64,000 nucleotides of DNA from contig SCKK01000007.1 of the NCBI GenBank assembly GCA_004124475.1, positions 20,894-84,893 of the forward strand. Direction: 5' to 3'. Positions 52,347-62,193 of this stretch are shown here, in pieces. How positions within the stretch are numbered: the first letter of the stretch is position 1; each line of letters starts with the position of its first letter. The notes beneath the pieces were generated by a model, which was not told where the DNA came from, did no database searches, and saw only the letters and a list, made by a program, of their open reading frames with translations. Made by a program: the position numbers and the translations under genes. This DNA comes from Fidelibacterota bacterium. Its GTDB lineage: Bacteria; Fidelibacterota; Marinisomatia; Marinisomatales; SCKK01.

Positions 52347-53657
52347 ATGTCGACTAATCAGTTAAAGGGAAAAATCGTATCGAAAACTGCAAGGATTGGT
52401 ATCGTCGGATTAGGGTACGTTGGTCTCCCGTTAGCCGTTGAATTTGCTAAGTCTGGATTCAATGTGCTTGGTATTGATATAGACCAATCGAAAGTTGAAA
52501 GTATTAAAAGCGGGATAAATTATATCAAGGATATTGACAATGACTATTTGAAGGATGTTGTTACCAATGGTCATTTTACGGCAACTTTGGATTACAGTAA
52601 GATCGGTGATCTGGATATTGTCATTATCTGCGTTCCAACGCCATTAAATAAGTTAAAAGATCCGGATGTTTCGTACATAATATCGGTCTTGGATGAAATT
52701 GTTAAGTGTCTGCACGAAAATATGCTTATTGTTTTGGAAAGCACTACCTACCCCGGAACAACTCGGGAATTGATTTTACCTTCTTTAGAAGAAACTGGAT
52801 TAAAAATAGGTGAAAATATTAATCTTGTATTTTCTCCCGAAAGAATTGATCCTGGGAATGATCAGTACACGTTGAAAAATATGCCAAAAGTTGTTGGCGG
52901 GATTACCCCCAATTGTACAGAATTGGGTAGAATATTATATAGCACAATTATATCGGACGTAGTAACAGTTAAGTCTACAGAATCAGCAGAAATGGTAAAG
53001 TTGTTAGAAAACACCTTTCGTTCAATTAATATCGGTCTGGTTAATGAAATGGCTATCATGTGTGACAAATTGGGTGTTGATGTCTGGGAAGTGATTGATG
53101 CTGCTGCGACCAAACCATTCGGTTTCATGAAGTTTTTGCCGGGTCCTGGTCTGGGAGGTCACTGTATTCCCATTGATCCTCATTATCTGGCCTGGAAAAT
53201 GAAATCTTTCGACTATAAGGCACGATTTATCGAATTAGCTGGTGAAATAAATACTGAGATGCCCTTTTATGTGGCAAACCTGGTATCTGAGGGGTTAAAT
53301 CGATTTAAAAAAAGTATTAATGGGGCTAATATATTAATCATAGGCATTGCATATAAGCCGGATATTGATGATGTTCGTGAATCCCCAGCTCTTGATGTGA
53401 TGAAAATATTAGAAGAGAAAGGCGCCGAAGTGATTTTTCACGATCCATATATTGGGGAAATCCAATGGAATGGCGAAAGGTTGCATTCTCAAGATATATC
53501 ACCTGAATTACTATCATCGCAGGATATTGTAGTGGTTATCACCAACCATTCTATCATCGATTTTTCTATGATCCAGCAACATTCAAAACTTGTGGTTGAT
53601 ACTCGCAATATCATAGATGGTGATAACTCCAACGTAATAAAATTAGGAGCAGTATGA
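52347..53657 (+). CDS. UDP-N-acetylhexosamine 6-dehydrogenase (WecC/WbpA-like)
   Basis: A 436-residue nucleotide-sugar dehydrogenase distinct from Ugd. Rossmann GIVGLGYVGLPLAVEFAKSG, VLESTTYPGTTREL, catalytic Cys in GPGLGGHCIPIDPHYL, and ILIIGIAYKPDIDDVRESPA. The GGHCIP form is that of WecC/WbpA-type enzymes, making UDP-GlcNAcA or UDP-ManNAcA. The defective wecB at the window end would have supplied UDP-ManNAc. Starts 8 bases after rfbB; ATGA overlap with a stub. Confidence 0.9.
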   Translation: MSTNQLKGKIVSKTARIGIVGLGYVGLPLAVEFAKSGFNVLGIDIDQSKVESIKSGINYIKDIDNDYLKDVVTNGHFTATLDYSKIGDLDIVIICVPTPLNKLKDPDVSYIISVLDEIVKCLHENMLIVLESTTYPGTTRELILPSLEETGLKIGENINLVFSPERIDPGNDQYTLKNMPKVVGGITPNCTELGRILYSTIISDVVTVKSTESAEMVKLLENTFRSINIGLVNEMAIMCDKLGVDVWEVIDAAATKPFGFMKFLPGPGLGGHCIPIDPHYLAWKMKSFDYKARFIELAGEINTEMPFYVANLVSEGLNRFKKSINGANILIIGIAYKPDIDDVRESPALDVMKILEEKGAEVIFHDPYIGEIQWNGERLHSQDISPELLSSQDIVVVITNHSIIDFSMIQQHSKLVVDTRNIIDGDNSNVIKLGAV

Positions 53658-53749
53658 AATTTATCATCTATCCATTTATCATTGTTACAACATTCATTTC
53701 AATTTCATCTGCACAAACCTATGGAAGACTGGATGAGTCCTTGAGGTAG
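53654..53749 (+). pseudogene. Truncated exported-protein stub (signal peptide only)
   Basis: Thirty-one residues starting MKFIIYPFIIVTTFISISSA then QTYGRLDESLR and a stop. The ATG overlaps the upstream stop (ATGA), as a real next gene would. The frame dies where the rfbB remnant starts, so a deletion has fused the head of one gene to the tail of another. Confidence 0.55.
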
Positions 53750-53859
53750 CTCTGGGAGAGACCATTGAACGGTACAGGAACAACGAAACTTGGTAACGCA
53801 AGATATAGTCTGGTGAATTTCTCGAATATAACAAGAGCCACTATGATATCGATTCATGA
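53743..53859 (+). pseudogene. 3' remnant of a second rfbB-like gene
   Basis: Thirty-nine codons with two stops read ALGETIERYRNNETW, RKI and SGEFLEYNKSHYDID. They match the tail of the intact RfbB (TTIEWYKSNEEWWEKIKSGE, FLDFYKSHY). It marks a lost dehydratase copy. Confidence 0.75.
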
Positions 53860-53936
53860 CTCATGTTAATGGTTCAAGGAGATTTCTCGCTGGGATTATG
53901 TAGTCAAGAACTCGACCAAAGCTAGTGGAGGAGAAA
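53860..53936. promoter_or_regulatory. Leader of the Wza-like gene with GGAGGA site
   Basis: The site GGAGGA at 53927-53932 stands 4 bases before the ATG at 53937; nothing else is seen. Confidence 0.35.
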
Positions 53937-54953
53937 ATGTTGACAACATTTAGTTGGAGTGCTCTAATCTTGCATCTTTTCTTGAGCGGATTCCTTTCAG
54001 CACAGCCTTCTGGTTATTTCCGACCTTTCGGAGAAATGGATACGATGTTTGAGGAGCCCAGGATTGAAGAAAAGGATCTTACACGATTGGTTGGGTTCAC
54101 TCCTGTTGAAAAGCCAGTGGATCCTGACAAATATATTTTAGGTCCAGGTGACGTTTTGGGTATTAACATAGTCACGGGAGAAAACCTCTTATTTATCTTG
54201 AGGGTAAATCCAACGGGTGATCTGCTGATTCCCACAGTGGGAATTGTAACAGTTGCCGAGCTCACTCTAAGTGAAGCCATTGAGTCCGTAAGGAATTTTG
54301 TTTGGGAGAATGCTTATCGTAATTCGCGTGTTGACCTAACTCTCGTTGATATTCGATCATTCCGAGTCCTTGTCGTTGGTGCCATTCAGGAACCGGGATT
54401 CGTCACCGTCACGGCGGTAGACCGTCTGACAGAAGTCCTTGAGGAGGCTGCGGGGTTACATAAGTATGCTGATGAGGAGAACATCAAGATCATCAGGAAC
54501 GGGGGAGATAATCAGCGTGTTTCTCTAAAAACGTTCTTATTGGATGGTGACCTGTCCAACAATCCAACGTTTCAGGAAGGTGATTACGTGGAAGTTCCGT
54601 TTCTAGAAAGCTATCAACCTGGTGCGTGGGAGTTTACGACGTTTAATGAAAGCGCAGTCCTTATCACAGGATTTGTAAAGAGGCCTGGGGCATTCAGGTA
54701 TTTCCCTGCCTACACGATCCGTGACTACATTGGAATGGCCGGTGGCGTTCTGGAAACAGGAAACATCAAAAAGGTCAAAATACATAGGTATAATAAGGAG
54801 ATAAATCTCGGTTACAACGACTTTGTGAAACCAGGAGACACGATCTACGTCCCGTCAAACCTAAGGTATGTCTTTTTCGGTAAAGGTAGTATGATTCAAA
54901 TCATATCGGCGACTATTGCACTTATATTAACATATGACAGACTCATAAGATAG
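53937..54953 (+). CDS. Polysaccharide export protein, Wza-like (SLBB domains)
   Basis: A 338-residue outer-membrane polysaccharide channel family protein. N-terminal signal (LTTFSWSALILHLFLSGFLSAQP), poly-export domain (about 60-150: YILGPGDVLGINIVTGEN, PTVGIVTVAELTLSEAI), two SLBB folds (VLVVGAIQEPGFVTV, LITGFVKRPGAFRYF) and a C-terminal hydrophobic helix (MIQIISATIALILTY). No lipobox Cys is visible, unlike E. coli Wza. Works with the Wzz-like protein that follows. Confidence 0.9.
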   Translation: MLTTFSWSALILHLFLSGFLSAQPSGYFRPFGEMDTMFEEPRIEEKDLTRLVGFTPVEKPVDPDKYILGPGDVLGINIVTGENLLFILRVNPTGDLLIPTVGIVTVAELTLSEAIESVRNFVWENAYRNSRVDLTLVDIRSFRVLVVGAIQEPGFVTVTAVDRLTEVLEEAAGLHKYADEENIKIIRNGGDNQRVSLKTFLLDGDLSNNPTFQEGDYVEVPFLESYQPGAWEFTTFNESAVLITGFVKRPGAFRYFPAYTIRDYIGMAGGVLETGNIKKVKIHRYNKEINLGYNDFVKPGDTIYVPSNLRYVFFGKGSMIQIISATIALILTYDRLIR

Positions 54954-55017
54954 TAGGGTGGTCTACGTTGAAAAAGTTTTTCTTCAACTTAAACCTTGAA
55001 CTGATGGGGGGAAAAAA

Positions 55018-56448
55018 TTGAAAAATCTGACACCGCACGAAAAGAAGATTCTGGGATTGATAAGAATGCATCCTGAAATCGTAGGTGATCGGGCCACAAG
55101 AGAAAAGGTGGCGCAGGAACAAGGAATATCTGAGAAGACGTTAAGAAATCGAATTGCGGATTTGAAGAGATATGGGATGATTGAATCTTCATCCTCCGTA
55201 AGAGGAAATAACAAGGAGAGTAGGGTTGTTGTAGATCGAATTAGGTTTAGGAAAGAGACTGATGTGGTCTCTATGTCAGGAGCGCAGGAAGTCAATCTAT
55301 TGGACTATGTCGAAGTTTTGGTGAAATGGCGCAAACTAATTGTCACCAATTTTTTTGTCGTATCATTATTGGCAGCGGTTCTTTCTTTGATAATGGCAAA
55401 AACTTATCAATCAACAGCAGTATTAATGCCACCAATATCTCAATCGGGCATAGGTATGCTCGGAGTGCTATCGAATCTACCATTTGGCGGACTTGGAATA
55501 GGAGGTGAAGCGCCAGAGAGCCAGACATTTATAGCTATTTTAAAAAGTAGAACCGTCATGGAGACCGTAGTAAATGCGCTGAATTTGATAGAGATTTATG
55601 ATGTAGAGAATATTGAGGAAGCAGTAAAGAATTTAAGAAAAAATGTCGATTTTGAAATTGAGGATGAAGGTACTATCAGGATTACTGCAAGCGCCCGGAC
55701 AGGTTGGCTGTCAAACGAAGATGAGGGAAATAATGCCCGACAACTGGCGTCAAATATTGCAAACTATTTTGTATCTGAGTTAGACAAAGTAAATAAGGAG
55801 CTTAAAATTGAACAGGCGAAATTTCAGCGGCTTTTTATAGAAAAAAGATACAAAGATAATATTGAAGACTTAAAAGAAGCTGAGGAAAATTTTAAAGCAT
55901 TTCAGGAAGAAAAAAATATGATTGCCCTCCCCGAACAGACAAGAGTGGCTATCGAAGCAGCAGCTACCATCAAAGCTCAAATTCTAGTCAATGAGGTCAA
56001 ACTTGGCGTCATGACAAGCACGCTCAGTCCTAATCATCCTGAGGTTGAAAGAATCAGGATGGAGCTCGGTGAACTACAGTCACAATTGAGGAATATGAAC
56101 TATGTATCGACAGTAAATCCATCGAATCGGGATAACCTGTTTCCTCTTTTCTCAGAAGTTCCTGATTTAGGGATCCAGTTGGTCCGTTTGCAGAGGGAAG
56201 TAGAGATTCAAAATACCCTTTTTACCTTCTTAACGCAGCAGTATGAGGAAGCAAAGATTCAGGAGGCGAAAGATACACCAACGGTTCAAGTGCTGGATGA
56301 GGCTACCCCTCCAGTTAGAAAATCAGCTCCAAAACGAATTCTTATTGTCTTGATCTCCGGTGTTGTTGCATTGTTCTTGAGTGTTCTGTTTGTCTTTTTC
56401 TGGGATTACTGGGACGATGTGGTGAAGAATCGGCGACTAGCCACGTAG
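55018..56448 (+). CDS. Winged-helix domain fused to a Wzz/GumC-type chain-length regulator
   Basis: A 476-residue inner-membrane protein. Residues 1-60 look like a winged helix (LTPHEKKILGLIRMHPE, REKVAQEQGISEKTLRNRIA, DLKRYGMIE), then a linker, a Wzz domain starting near 88 (VNLLDYVEVLVKWRK), membrane helix 105-127, a long coiled-coil periplasmic part and a second helix (about 449-469). The usual Wzz starts near Met86 (55273), so the winged helix is an added module. The TTG start at 55018 follows GGGGGGAAAAAA. No tyrosine-kinase domain is fused. A role in sensing or DNA-coupled regulation is inference. Confidence 0.85.
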   Translation: MKNLTPHEKKILGLIRMHPEIVGDRATREKVAQEQGISEKTLRNRIADLKRYGMIESSSSVRGNNKESRVVVDRIRFRKETDVVSMSGAQEVNLLDYVEVLVKWRKLIVTNFFVVSLLAAVLSLIMAKTYQSTAVLMPPISQSGIGMLGVLSNLPFGGLGIGGEAPESQTFIAILKSRTVMETVVNALNLIEIYDVENIEEAVKNLRKNVDFEIEDEGTIRITASARTGWLSNEDEGNNARQLASNIANYFVSELDKVNKELKIEQAKFQRLFIEKRYKDNIEDLKEAEENFKAFQEEKNMIALPEQTRVAIEAAATIKAQILVNEVKLGVMTSTLSPNHPEVERIRMELGELQSQLRNMNYVSTVNPSNRDNLFPLFSEVPDLGIQLVRLQREVEIQNTLFTFLTQQYEEAKIQEAKDTPTVQVLDEATPPVRKSAPKRILIVLISGVVALFLSVLFVFFWDYWDDVVKNRRLAT

Positions 56449-56460
56449 AAGAGGCTAGTT

Positions 56461-57690
56461 ATGAAGTTGCAGCGCAGAGTCCAGAACGTCTTTATTATCA
56501 TTGCGACTTCTGTGCTATTTGGCACCTTCAAGAATATCTTTTTGGCCCGCGAGCTGACCCAAGAGGAGATGGGACTTTTCTATTTAGCCATGACCATCGT
56601 AGGATTCGTGTATCCCCTATCTATGTTTGGCCAGCAGAAATCTATTGTTCGGTTCTTCAGTAGGAATGACCCTTCTATTTACAATTGGAAACGAGGAAGC
56701 TTCTGGATTGTTTGTTGGGGTACTATTTTTACTAGCATAGTACTCGTGGTAGTCTCTCGAATATATCATTTAACTAGTGTTATTATCGTGTTCACCATGT
56801 TTGCTATTCTAAGTTCTGTTGTGGCAGAACTGTTTACAAATTTTATACGATCGCAAGGCCACTATGAGTTGGCTATTTTTCTTCAACGATCAGTTCGTTT
56901 CATATTACCTGTAGTACTTGTGCTTCTATACATATTTGGAAAATTTGAGTTACTGTTGATTCTCTTGTGGTTTAGTACAGTCTATGTTGTTTTGTCTTTG
57001 ATTATTTTGGGAGTAACGTATACCCTTGTTCCTAGTGGTGAAGAGCGATTACCGACCTCAATGTACTGGGATAATGCCTTTTTCGTTGGCTTAGACTTGT
57101 CAGCCCTTATCATGGCGCTGGCCGTGAACTTTTTCATAGCTAAGATGATCTCTATTGAAGCGCTCGGGATTTACTTTGCCATTTTTTCTGTGATGCGCGT
57201 CTACGATTTGGCCAATCAAGCGATTGAATATATATTGATGCCCCATTCAATTCGGCTAAAAAAAAAACAGATGATTAGGGTTATTATTCAGATCTCAGGG
57301 ATTGCGGTTTTTATTTCACTCTTTTATTTTCTCTTTGGGCAACAGCTCGTTGAAGTGCTTTTCAAAGGGAAATATAATGAGGGTATTGGATTGATTCCAC
57401 TTTTTGCGGCTGTTGGCTTTGCTAACATTCTAAACGTTGTACCTCTGAGCGTCATCGGGGGAAGACTAGAACAGGAAGTGTTGAAGCGCTTCTTTTATTT
57501 TAGCATGTGCTTGGCTTTTTTAACTCTATTTCTTAACGCCTGGTTTATCTACCTTTGGCAGCTCATTGGTGCCTTAATTGCTCTTCTTATTATTGCAGTT
57601 TTGCGATTGGTAATTGGGTATACCATTCTTTTTAAATATTATGATCAAGTACCCTTGGGTGACGAGACTTTTATCGAATATTCTGTCTAA
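56461..57690 (+). CDS. Polysaccharide flippase, Wzx-like
   Basis: A 409-residue protein with about twelve membrane helices, of the MATE/MOP-type flippase superfamily. Family marks: ATSVLFGTFKNIFLARELTQ, GLFYLAMTIVGFVYPLSMFG and KMISIEALGIYFAIFSVMRV. It flips undecaprenyl-linked oligosaccharide across the cytoplasmic membrane. The start at 56461 is 12 bases after wzz; its end overlaps the next gene by about 50 bases. Confidence 0.85.
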   Translation: MKLQRRVQNVFIIIATSVLFGTFKNIFLARELTQEEMGLFYLAMTIVGFVYPLSMFGQQKSIVRFFSRNDPSIYNWKRGSFWIVCWGTIFTSIVLVVVSRIYHLTSVIIVFTMFAILSSVVAELFTNFIRSQGHYELAIFLQRSVRFILPVVLVLLYIFGKFELLLILLWFSTVYVVLSLIILGVTYTLVPSGEERLPTSMYWDNAFFVGLDLSALIMALAVNFFIAKMISIEALGIYFAIFSVMRVYDLANQAIEYILMPHSIRLKKKQMIRVIIQISGIAVFISLFYFLFGQQLVEVLFKGKYNEGIGLIPLFAAVGFANILNVVPLSVIGGRLEQEVLKRFFYFSMCLAFLTLFLNAWFIYLWQLIGALIALLIIAVLRLVIGYTILFKYYDQVPLGDETFIEYSV

Positions 57691-59077
57691 TTCCGTAGAA
57701 GCAGGAACACCTGCTAACACTGATATTAAATTCCCTCTTGGATTATTGTTGGGTGTGGAGGGATTGTTCTTGATAAATCTTGCTTATAATCCGGAAGTTC
57801 CTTTAACCCTAGCCATGTTTGTTGGTCTTGCTCTATTCGCTGGGATCTTTTATAATCCTAAGTTTGGCCTTTATTGTTTGTTTCTCGCTTTATTGGTATC
57901 TCCAAGCCTATATATCAAAACAGGTGGTGTTGTTCTCCGTATCGTTGATGCCGTTTTTGTTTTACTTTTCTTTTCTTGGTTAGTAAGAATGGCTTTAATG
58001 CGGGAACAGTTCTCAGTGCTTCGAACCTCAATGGACACTGTCCTGCTTTTTCTTCTTTTACTCGGTTTAATTTCACTGTCTCATACAACTGCATATAGAG
58101 ATACCCTGCTTGGTGAAATTCAGATAATTGAGATAGTTATTTGTTTTTACTTGTTGGTAAATTTAATAGACAGCCCAAAAGATGCGAAGGTTTTCATGTA
58201 CATTTTTATCATTTATGGTCTCATGGACTCCTTGTGGATTGTCTTGGACCTATGGATCGGAGAATTGGGTGGGAGGCATGTTGGGTTATTGGAGACTACG
58301 GGCGATGACTTGGGAAACGCTATTCTCTTTGCGTTCGCTCTTACCTTTTATTCTAGCAACCGCCTCGGAAAACTTCTCATGGCCTCTGCCACCATTCTTT
58401 TGGCAATTGGTATGATATTGTCCCTAGGCAGGGGATTAATGATCGTGACTATCTTCATGGTAATACTTTTCAGTTTTGTCTATGGGAGAAAGCATAGTAA
58501 ACTTATTTCATTAATCACTACAGGTATACTTCTTGGTGTTTTGGGTTTGGTCATGACTCACTTTTTGCCAGATTTTGTGTCAACACGATACCAAAGCATT
58601 GTGTCGGGGGGTGAAGGTCGAGACTTCAGGCTAGTCATTTGGTATGTAGCGATAGCTATATTTAGGGATAACCCGATTCTCGGTGTAGGACTTGGAAACG
58701 GAGACGCTGCTATGGAAGCTTATGTTTCTCATTGGCTTCCATCGACGGTTTCCCTATTTGGCTTAAGTTCCCCTCACAGAGCCCTCCTTGGTGTAACTTC
58801 CCCTCATAGTGAGATTTTACATTTCGCGTTGGAAATGGGCATTATCGGTGCAGCCGTGGCTATGATTTTCTACGCAACATTGCTTTATCAAGCCATTAAG
58901 TTGTACCGTTTAACTCATGGACCGGATGAATGGGTGGGAACTATTATGGTCTGTATGGTAGCTGGGACACTTGTTTGGGCGATTGCCAATGACATAATGC
59001 TGGCGGGAAGGGGAATATATATTATGACGTTAGCCGCTTTAATTGTGAAGATGCGCATGATTTTTGAGGCACGGTGA
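57641..59077 (+). CDS. O-antigen ligase/polymerase family protein (Wzy-like)
   Basis: A 478-residue polytopic protein with about eleven helices and the Wzy_C/O-antigen-ligase region: GEGRDFRLVIWYVAIAIFRD, NPILGVGLGNGDAAMEAY and SPHSEILHFALEMGIIG in the large periplasmic loop. It polymerises or ligates repeat units. The ATG at 57641 lies inside the wzx end; a TTG at 57614 is an alternative. Confidence 0.83.
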   Translation: MIKYPWVTRLLSNILSNSVEAGTPANTDIKFPLGLLLGVEGLFLINLAYNPEVPLTLAMFVGLALFAGIFYNPKFGLYCLFLALLVSPSLYIKTGGVVLRIVDAVFVLLFFSWLVRMALMREQFSVLRTSMDTVLLFLLLLGLISLSHTTAYRDTLLGEIQIIEIVICFYLLVNLIDSPKDAKVFMYIFIIYGLMDSLWIVLDLWIGELGGRHVGLLETTGDDLGNAILFAFALTFYSSNRLGKLLMASATILLAIGMILSLGRGLMIVTIFMVILFSFVYGRKHSKLISLITTGILLGVLGLVMTHFLPDFVSTRYQSIVSGGEGRDFRLVIWYVAIAIFRDNPILGVGLGNGDAAMEAYVSHWLPSTVSLFGLSSPHRALLGVTSPHSEILHFALEMGIIGAAVAMIFYATLLYQAIKLYRLTHGPDEWVGTIMVCMVAGTLVWAIANDIMLAGRGIYIMTLAALIVKMRMIFEAR

Positions 59078-59087
59078 TTCCATACTT

Positions 59088-60026
59088 ATGGACGTATCCA
59101 TCGTTATAGTCAATTACAACACCCATGACGTTCTGAGAGAGTGTTTGAGATCCATTTTTAATTACACCCAAAACATCAGTTATGAGGTCATTGTTATCGA
59201 CAATGCCTCAAATGATAGAACAGTAAGTATGCTGAGATACGAGCTTTATGGACAGCTAAAACTGATTGAGAATTCTCGGAATGTTGGATTTACGATTGCT
59301 AGCAATCAAGGCATTGACGAAGCTGAAGGGCGCTATGTATGTATTATTAATCCGGATACTTTATTCCACGACAATGCTGTAGGGCAACTGGTTCGATTCA
59401 TGGATTCCCATTCAGAGGTAGGTGTTTGTGGCCCTAAGCTTCTGTATCCAGATGGTTCTCTGCAGTTGTCCTGCGGTAAGTCACCATCAGTTTGGACGAC
59501 ATTTTGTGAACTCTATAGTCTTTCAAGAATATCCCCCTACCTTTTCGGAGGCTACAGATATAGCTGGTGGAACCATAATTCCATAAGGGACGTACATTGG
59601 GTTTCAGGAGCTTGCCTTATGATTCGGAGGGAAACGGCGCGGGCGGTTGGAGGATTTGACGAAAACATGTTTATGTATGAGGAAGATGTAGATTTATGTT
59701 TGAGAGTGAAGAAACGAGGACAGCGTGTTGTCTATAATCCGAATGTAAGGATTATCCACATAGGAGCCAGAAGCTCACGAAAACATCGCGCGATAGCCGT
59801 TCTTGCTGGTTATAATTCTAAACTTTACTTCTTTGGAAAGCATGTGGGCAAATTCAGTCAGAAACTTGTCAAGATTTTCTTAATCAGTTCGTCAATTGCT
59901 AAAATTATCATCTGGTATTTTGCCATCCATGACATGGAGAGGTTAACAAAGATCAGAGGTCACCTCCAAGCAATTAGGCAAATCCTCAAACTCGGATCTC
60001 GAAGTCAGATCAAGCAGATGTCATAG
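59088..60026 (+). CDS. Family 2 glycosyltransferase (rhamnosyltransferase-like)
   Basis: A 312-residue GT-A enzyme: VSIVIVNYNTHDVLRECL, EVIVIDNASNDRTVSML, NPDT near 100 as the sugar-nucleotide/metal region, HWVSGACLMIRRETARAVGG and FDENMFMYEEDVDLCLRVKK. Similar to WbbL-type rhamnosyltransferases. The ATG at 59088 is preferred over TTG at 59064. A remnant of a related gene lies right behind it. Confidence 0.9.
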   Translation: MDVSIVIVNYNTHDVLRECLRSIFNYTQNISYEVIVIDNASNDRTVSMLRYELYGQLKLIENSRNVGFTIASNQGIDEAEGRYVCIINPDTLFHDNAVGQLVRFMDSHSEVGVCGPKLLYPDGSLQLSCGKSPSVWTTFCELYSLSRISPYLFGGYRYSWWNHNSIRDVHWVSGACLMIRRETARAVGGFDENMFMYEEDVDLCLRVKKRGQRVVYNPNVRIIHIGARSSRKHRAIAVLAGYNSKLYFFGKHVGKFSQKLVKIFLISSSIAKIIIWYFAIHDMERLTKIRGHLQAIRQILKLGSRSQIKQMS

Positions 60027-60095
60027 AATGAAAAGGAGGATTCTGCGGTGTACTGTTGGTTGTAGATTACTCAATAATGGTGGTTCAGTTTAACG

Positions 60096-60326
60096 TTGTT
60101 AGGGACGGTACCAAACTTTTTGAGCAAATTAGCAAATAAGGCGCTTCTGGGCTCTGCCTTTTCCAAAACCGAGTTATTTGGTGGCTACGAACTGGCCTAT
60201 TGGGATTATAATTCCATAAGATATGGTGATTCATCTTTATACGGGGTCCTGGAGAACGAAGCACCGATCAGATGCCATACTGGCAAATTGCAGAAGTGCA
60301 CTCTATTTTTTCTACATGCATTATGA
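60096..60326 (+). pseudogene. Fragment of a second GT2 glycosyltransferase
   Basis: In this 231-base frame, SKTELFGGYELAYWDYNSIR matches the intact neighbour (SPYLFGGYRYSWWNHNSIR). No start region or catalytic half is present. The rest of the frame has lost similarity. The bases around it (60027-60440) show nothing else. Confidence 0.55.
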
Positions 60327-60440
60327 AGGGGTAGCTCCACAACTTTTTCGAATCATGATTTCAGCGTAAATGACATTGCGACTGTTGATTTGGCTTTTCC
60401 TTTTTCCAATTAAGCACGAAGAAAGAAAATTGGTAAGAAA

Positions 60441-61601
60441 TTGCGTTCGAGGATACTGGAAAGCACTTCAACATTCATTATCGAACGGCAGATAGGCGTT
60501 TTGGCGAGAAAAATATTGCATATTATTACCAGCTTGGACAGTGAAGGAGCACAAATTCTTCTGCTAAACACTGTCAGTTTGCTGAATACAGAAAAATATG
60601 ATATTATTATTTGTTTCATTTATGGAGATGGATCGGCTCTCTTGGATCGGGAGGTTCGGGGGTTTAAGGTAGTAGATCTTTCAAATCGTGGGAAACTCAC
60701 ACCCACTGCCCTATTTAAACTTATCCATTTGATTCACCAAGAAAAAATAGATATCATCCATACCCATTTGGTTCACGGGGGAGTATTAGGAAAATTGGCC
60801 GCCAAATTAACAAGGGTAAAGCATATTGTAACCACACGCCATTACGGTTATTCGGACAAGCAGAACTCTTTCCTTTACCGTTTGGAGGAAAAATTGACGG
60901 CTTCTTGTTCTGCGGTTATCGCGATTTCGGAGGCAGTCAAGCAATATCTCATTAGCAGAAAGGTTGTTCCTGAAGAAAAAATCGTAGTCATTCACAACGC
61001 GGTTGATCCTGCACTATTTGATCCCGAAAGGTTTTACCTGCAAACTCGATTGAGAGAAAACAGATTCACAATAGGTAGCGTTGGAAGACTTCATCGTGCC
61101 AAGGGGTTTAACATACTGTTAAAGGCTTTTCACATTGTTTCACGACAGATCTCAAATATTGAACTTGAAATAGTTGGAAATGGAAGACTTCGCACTGATC
61201 TACTAAGACAATCTGAAGAATTAGGGATTAATGATAGAGTAAAGTTTGTTGGTCAAATTTCTCAGCATCAGGTCGCTCAAAGGTTGAGTGAATGGGATCT
61301 TTTCGTAATGCCTTCCTTATGGGAGGGATTTGGAATTGCAATTATTGAGGCTACTGCTATGGGGAAGGCTGTTGTTGCAACAAGAGTGGGGGGCATTGTA
61401 GAGGTTGTTAAAGATGGAAAAACAGGCTTTCTTGTACCACCCTATAACCCGGATGCGTTAGCCTACAGAATAATGGAACTATTAAGGGATAATGATAAAC
61501 GAGCTAAGATGGGGCGAGAAGGAAGAAAACTGGTAATCAGTGATTTTTCGCTGCAACAAGCGGTAAGAAGATTGGAAAATGTCTATGATAGTCTGATGTA
61601 G
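60441..61601 (+). CDS. Family 4 glycosyltransferase (first)
   Basis: A 386-residue GT-B enzyme. KILHIITSLDSEGAQILLLN starts the N-terminal lobe, FTIGSVGRLHRAKGFNILLK the donor lobe, and FVMPSLWEGFGIAIIEATAM holds the retaining EX7E motif. The TTG at 60441 is taken, but conserved sequence starts only at about residue 20, so a TTG near 60501 is possible. It adds a hexose to the lipid-linked glycan. Confidence 0.87.
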   Translation: MRSRILESTSTFIIERQIGVLARKILHIITSLDSEGAQILLLNTVSLLNTEKYDIIICFIYGDGSALLDREVRGFKVVDLSNRGKLTPTALFKLIHLIHQEKIDIIHTHLVHGGVLGKLAAKLTRVKHIVTTRHYGYSDKQNSFLYRLEEKLTASCSAVIAISEAVKQYLISRKVVPEEKIVVIHNAVDPALFDPERFYLQTRLRENRFTIGSVGRLHRAKGFNILLKAFHIVSRQISNIELEIVGNGRLRTDLLRQSEELGINDRVKFVGQISQHQVAQRLSEWDLFVMPSLWEGFGIAIIEATAMGKAVVATRVGGIVEVVKDGKTGFLVPPYNPDALAYRIMELLRDNDKRAKMGREGRKLVISDFSLQQAVRRLENVYDSLM

Positions 61602-62193
61602 ATCGTGATAGGACATATAAACAAGCCTGTGATAATACCTACTAGGAGACAAAATTAATTAAGATTATCGCGAATCATACGGTTTTAATTGTAGCGATAA
61701 GGATCTATTGGGTTTCGAATGTCTGGACTTTGAATGAGACACTTTCTGACCATAGATTTTTTATAGGATATTGTGCATTGAGTAAGACAAGATTCAAGAT
61801 GGATAGATTCTGACAATGATTCATATCGGCAGTTGGGGAATTGAGTATTGTAATGAAGAATGTTATGCTTAGTGCCATTTCTAATCCTTTGCTGGTTCGG
61901 TGTCCTATTGAAAGGCTACAAAAAATCACTTACTTACCGTCACCGATGACTGGGTGACCCCATCTTCCGGGTTGGATCATTACTACGGGATGTACTTTTT
62001 ATTTCGTGTCGATTGCCCCTACAGTGACAGCACATCAATTTAGATGTGAGACTGAAAGTGCAGGCATTTATGAGGAGACTGTTGTTGCTTTGGTTTCTCC
62101 GAAATCCATCTGTTTTTGCATCTTCACACTTAATGAGTTTCTAAATTAAGGGAAAGGTCCTCAAAATCCTTTACATTACCTAACATTAGCGCC
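61602..62193. other. Gene-graveyard gap between glycosyltransferases
   Basis: Two protein-like fragments stand out: 61666-61737 (YRESYGFNCSDKDLLGFECL) and 61933-62043 (LTVTDDWVTPSSGLDHYYGM, then FLFRVDCPYSDS). Both end in stops and have no start; I cannot assign a family. Codon-like texture suggests decayed genes of the cluster. Confidence 0.4.
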
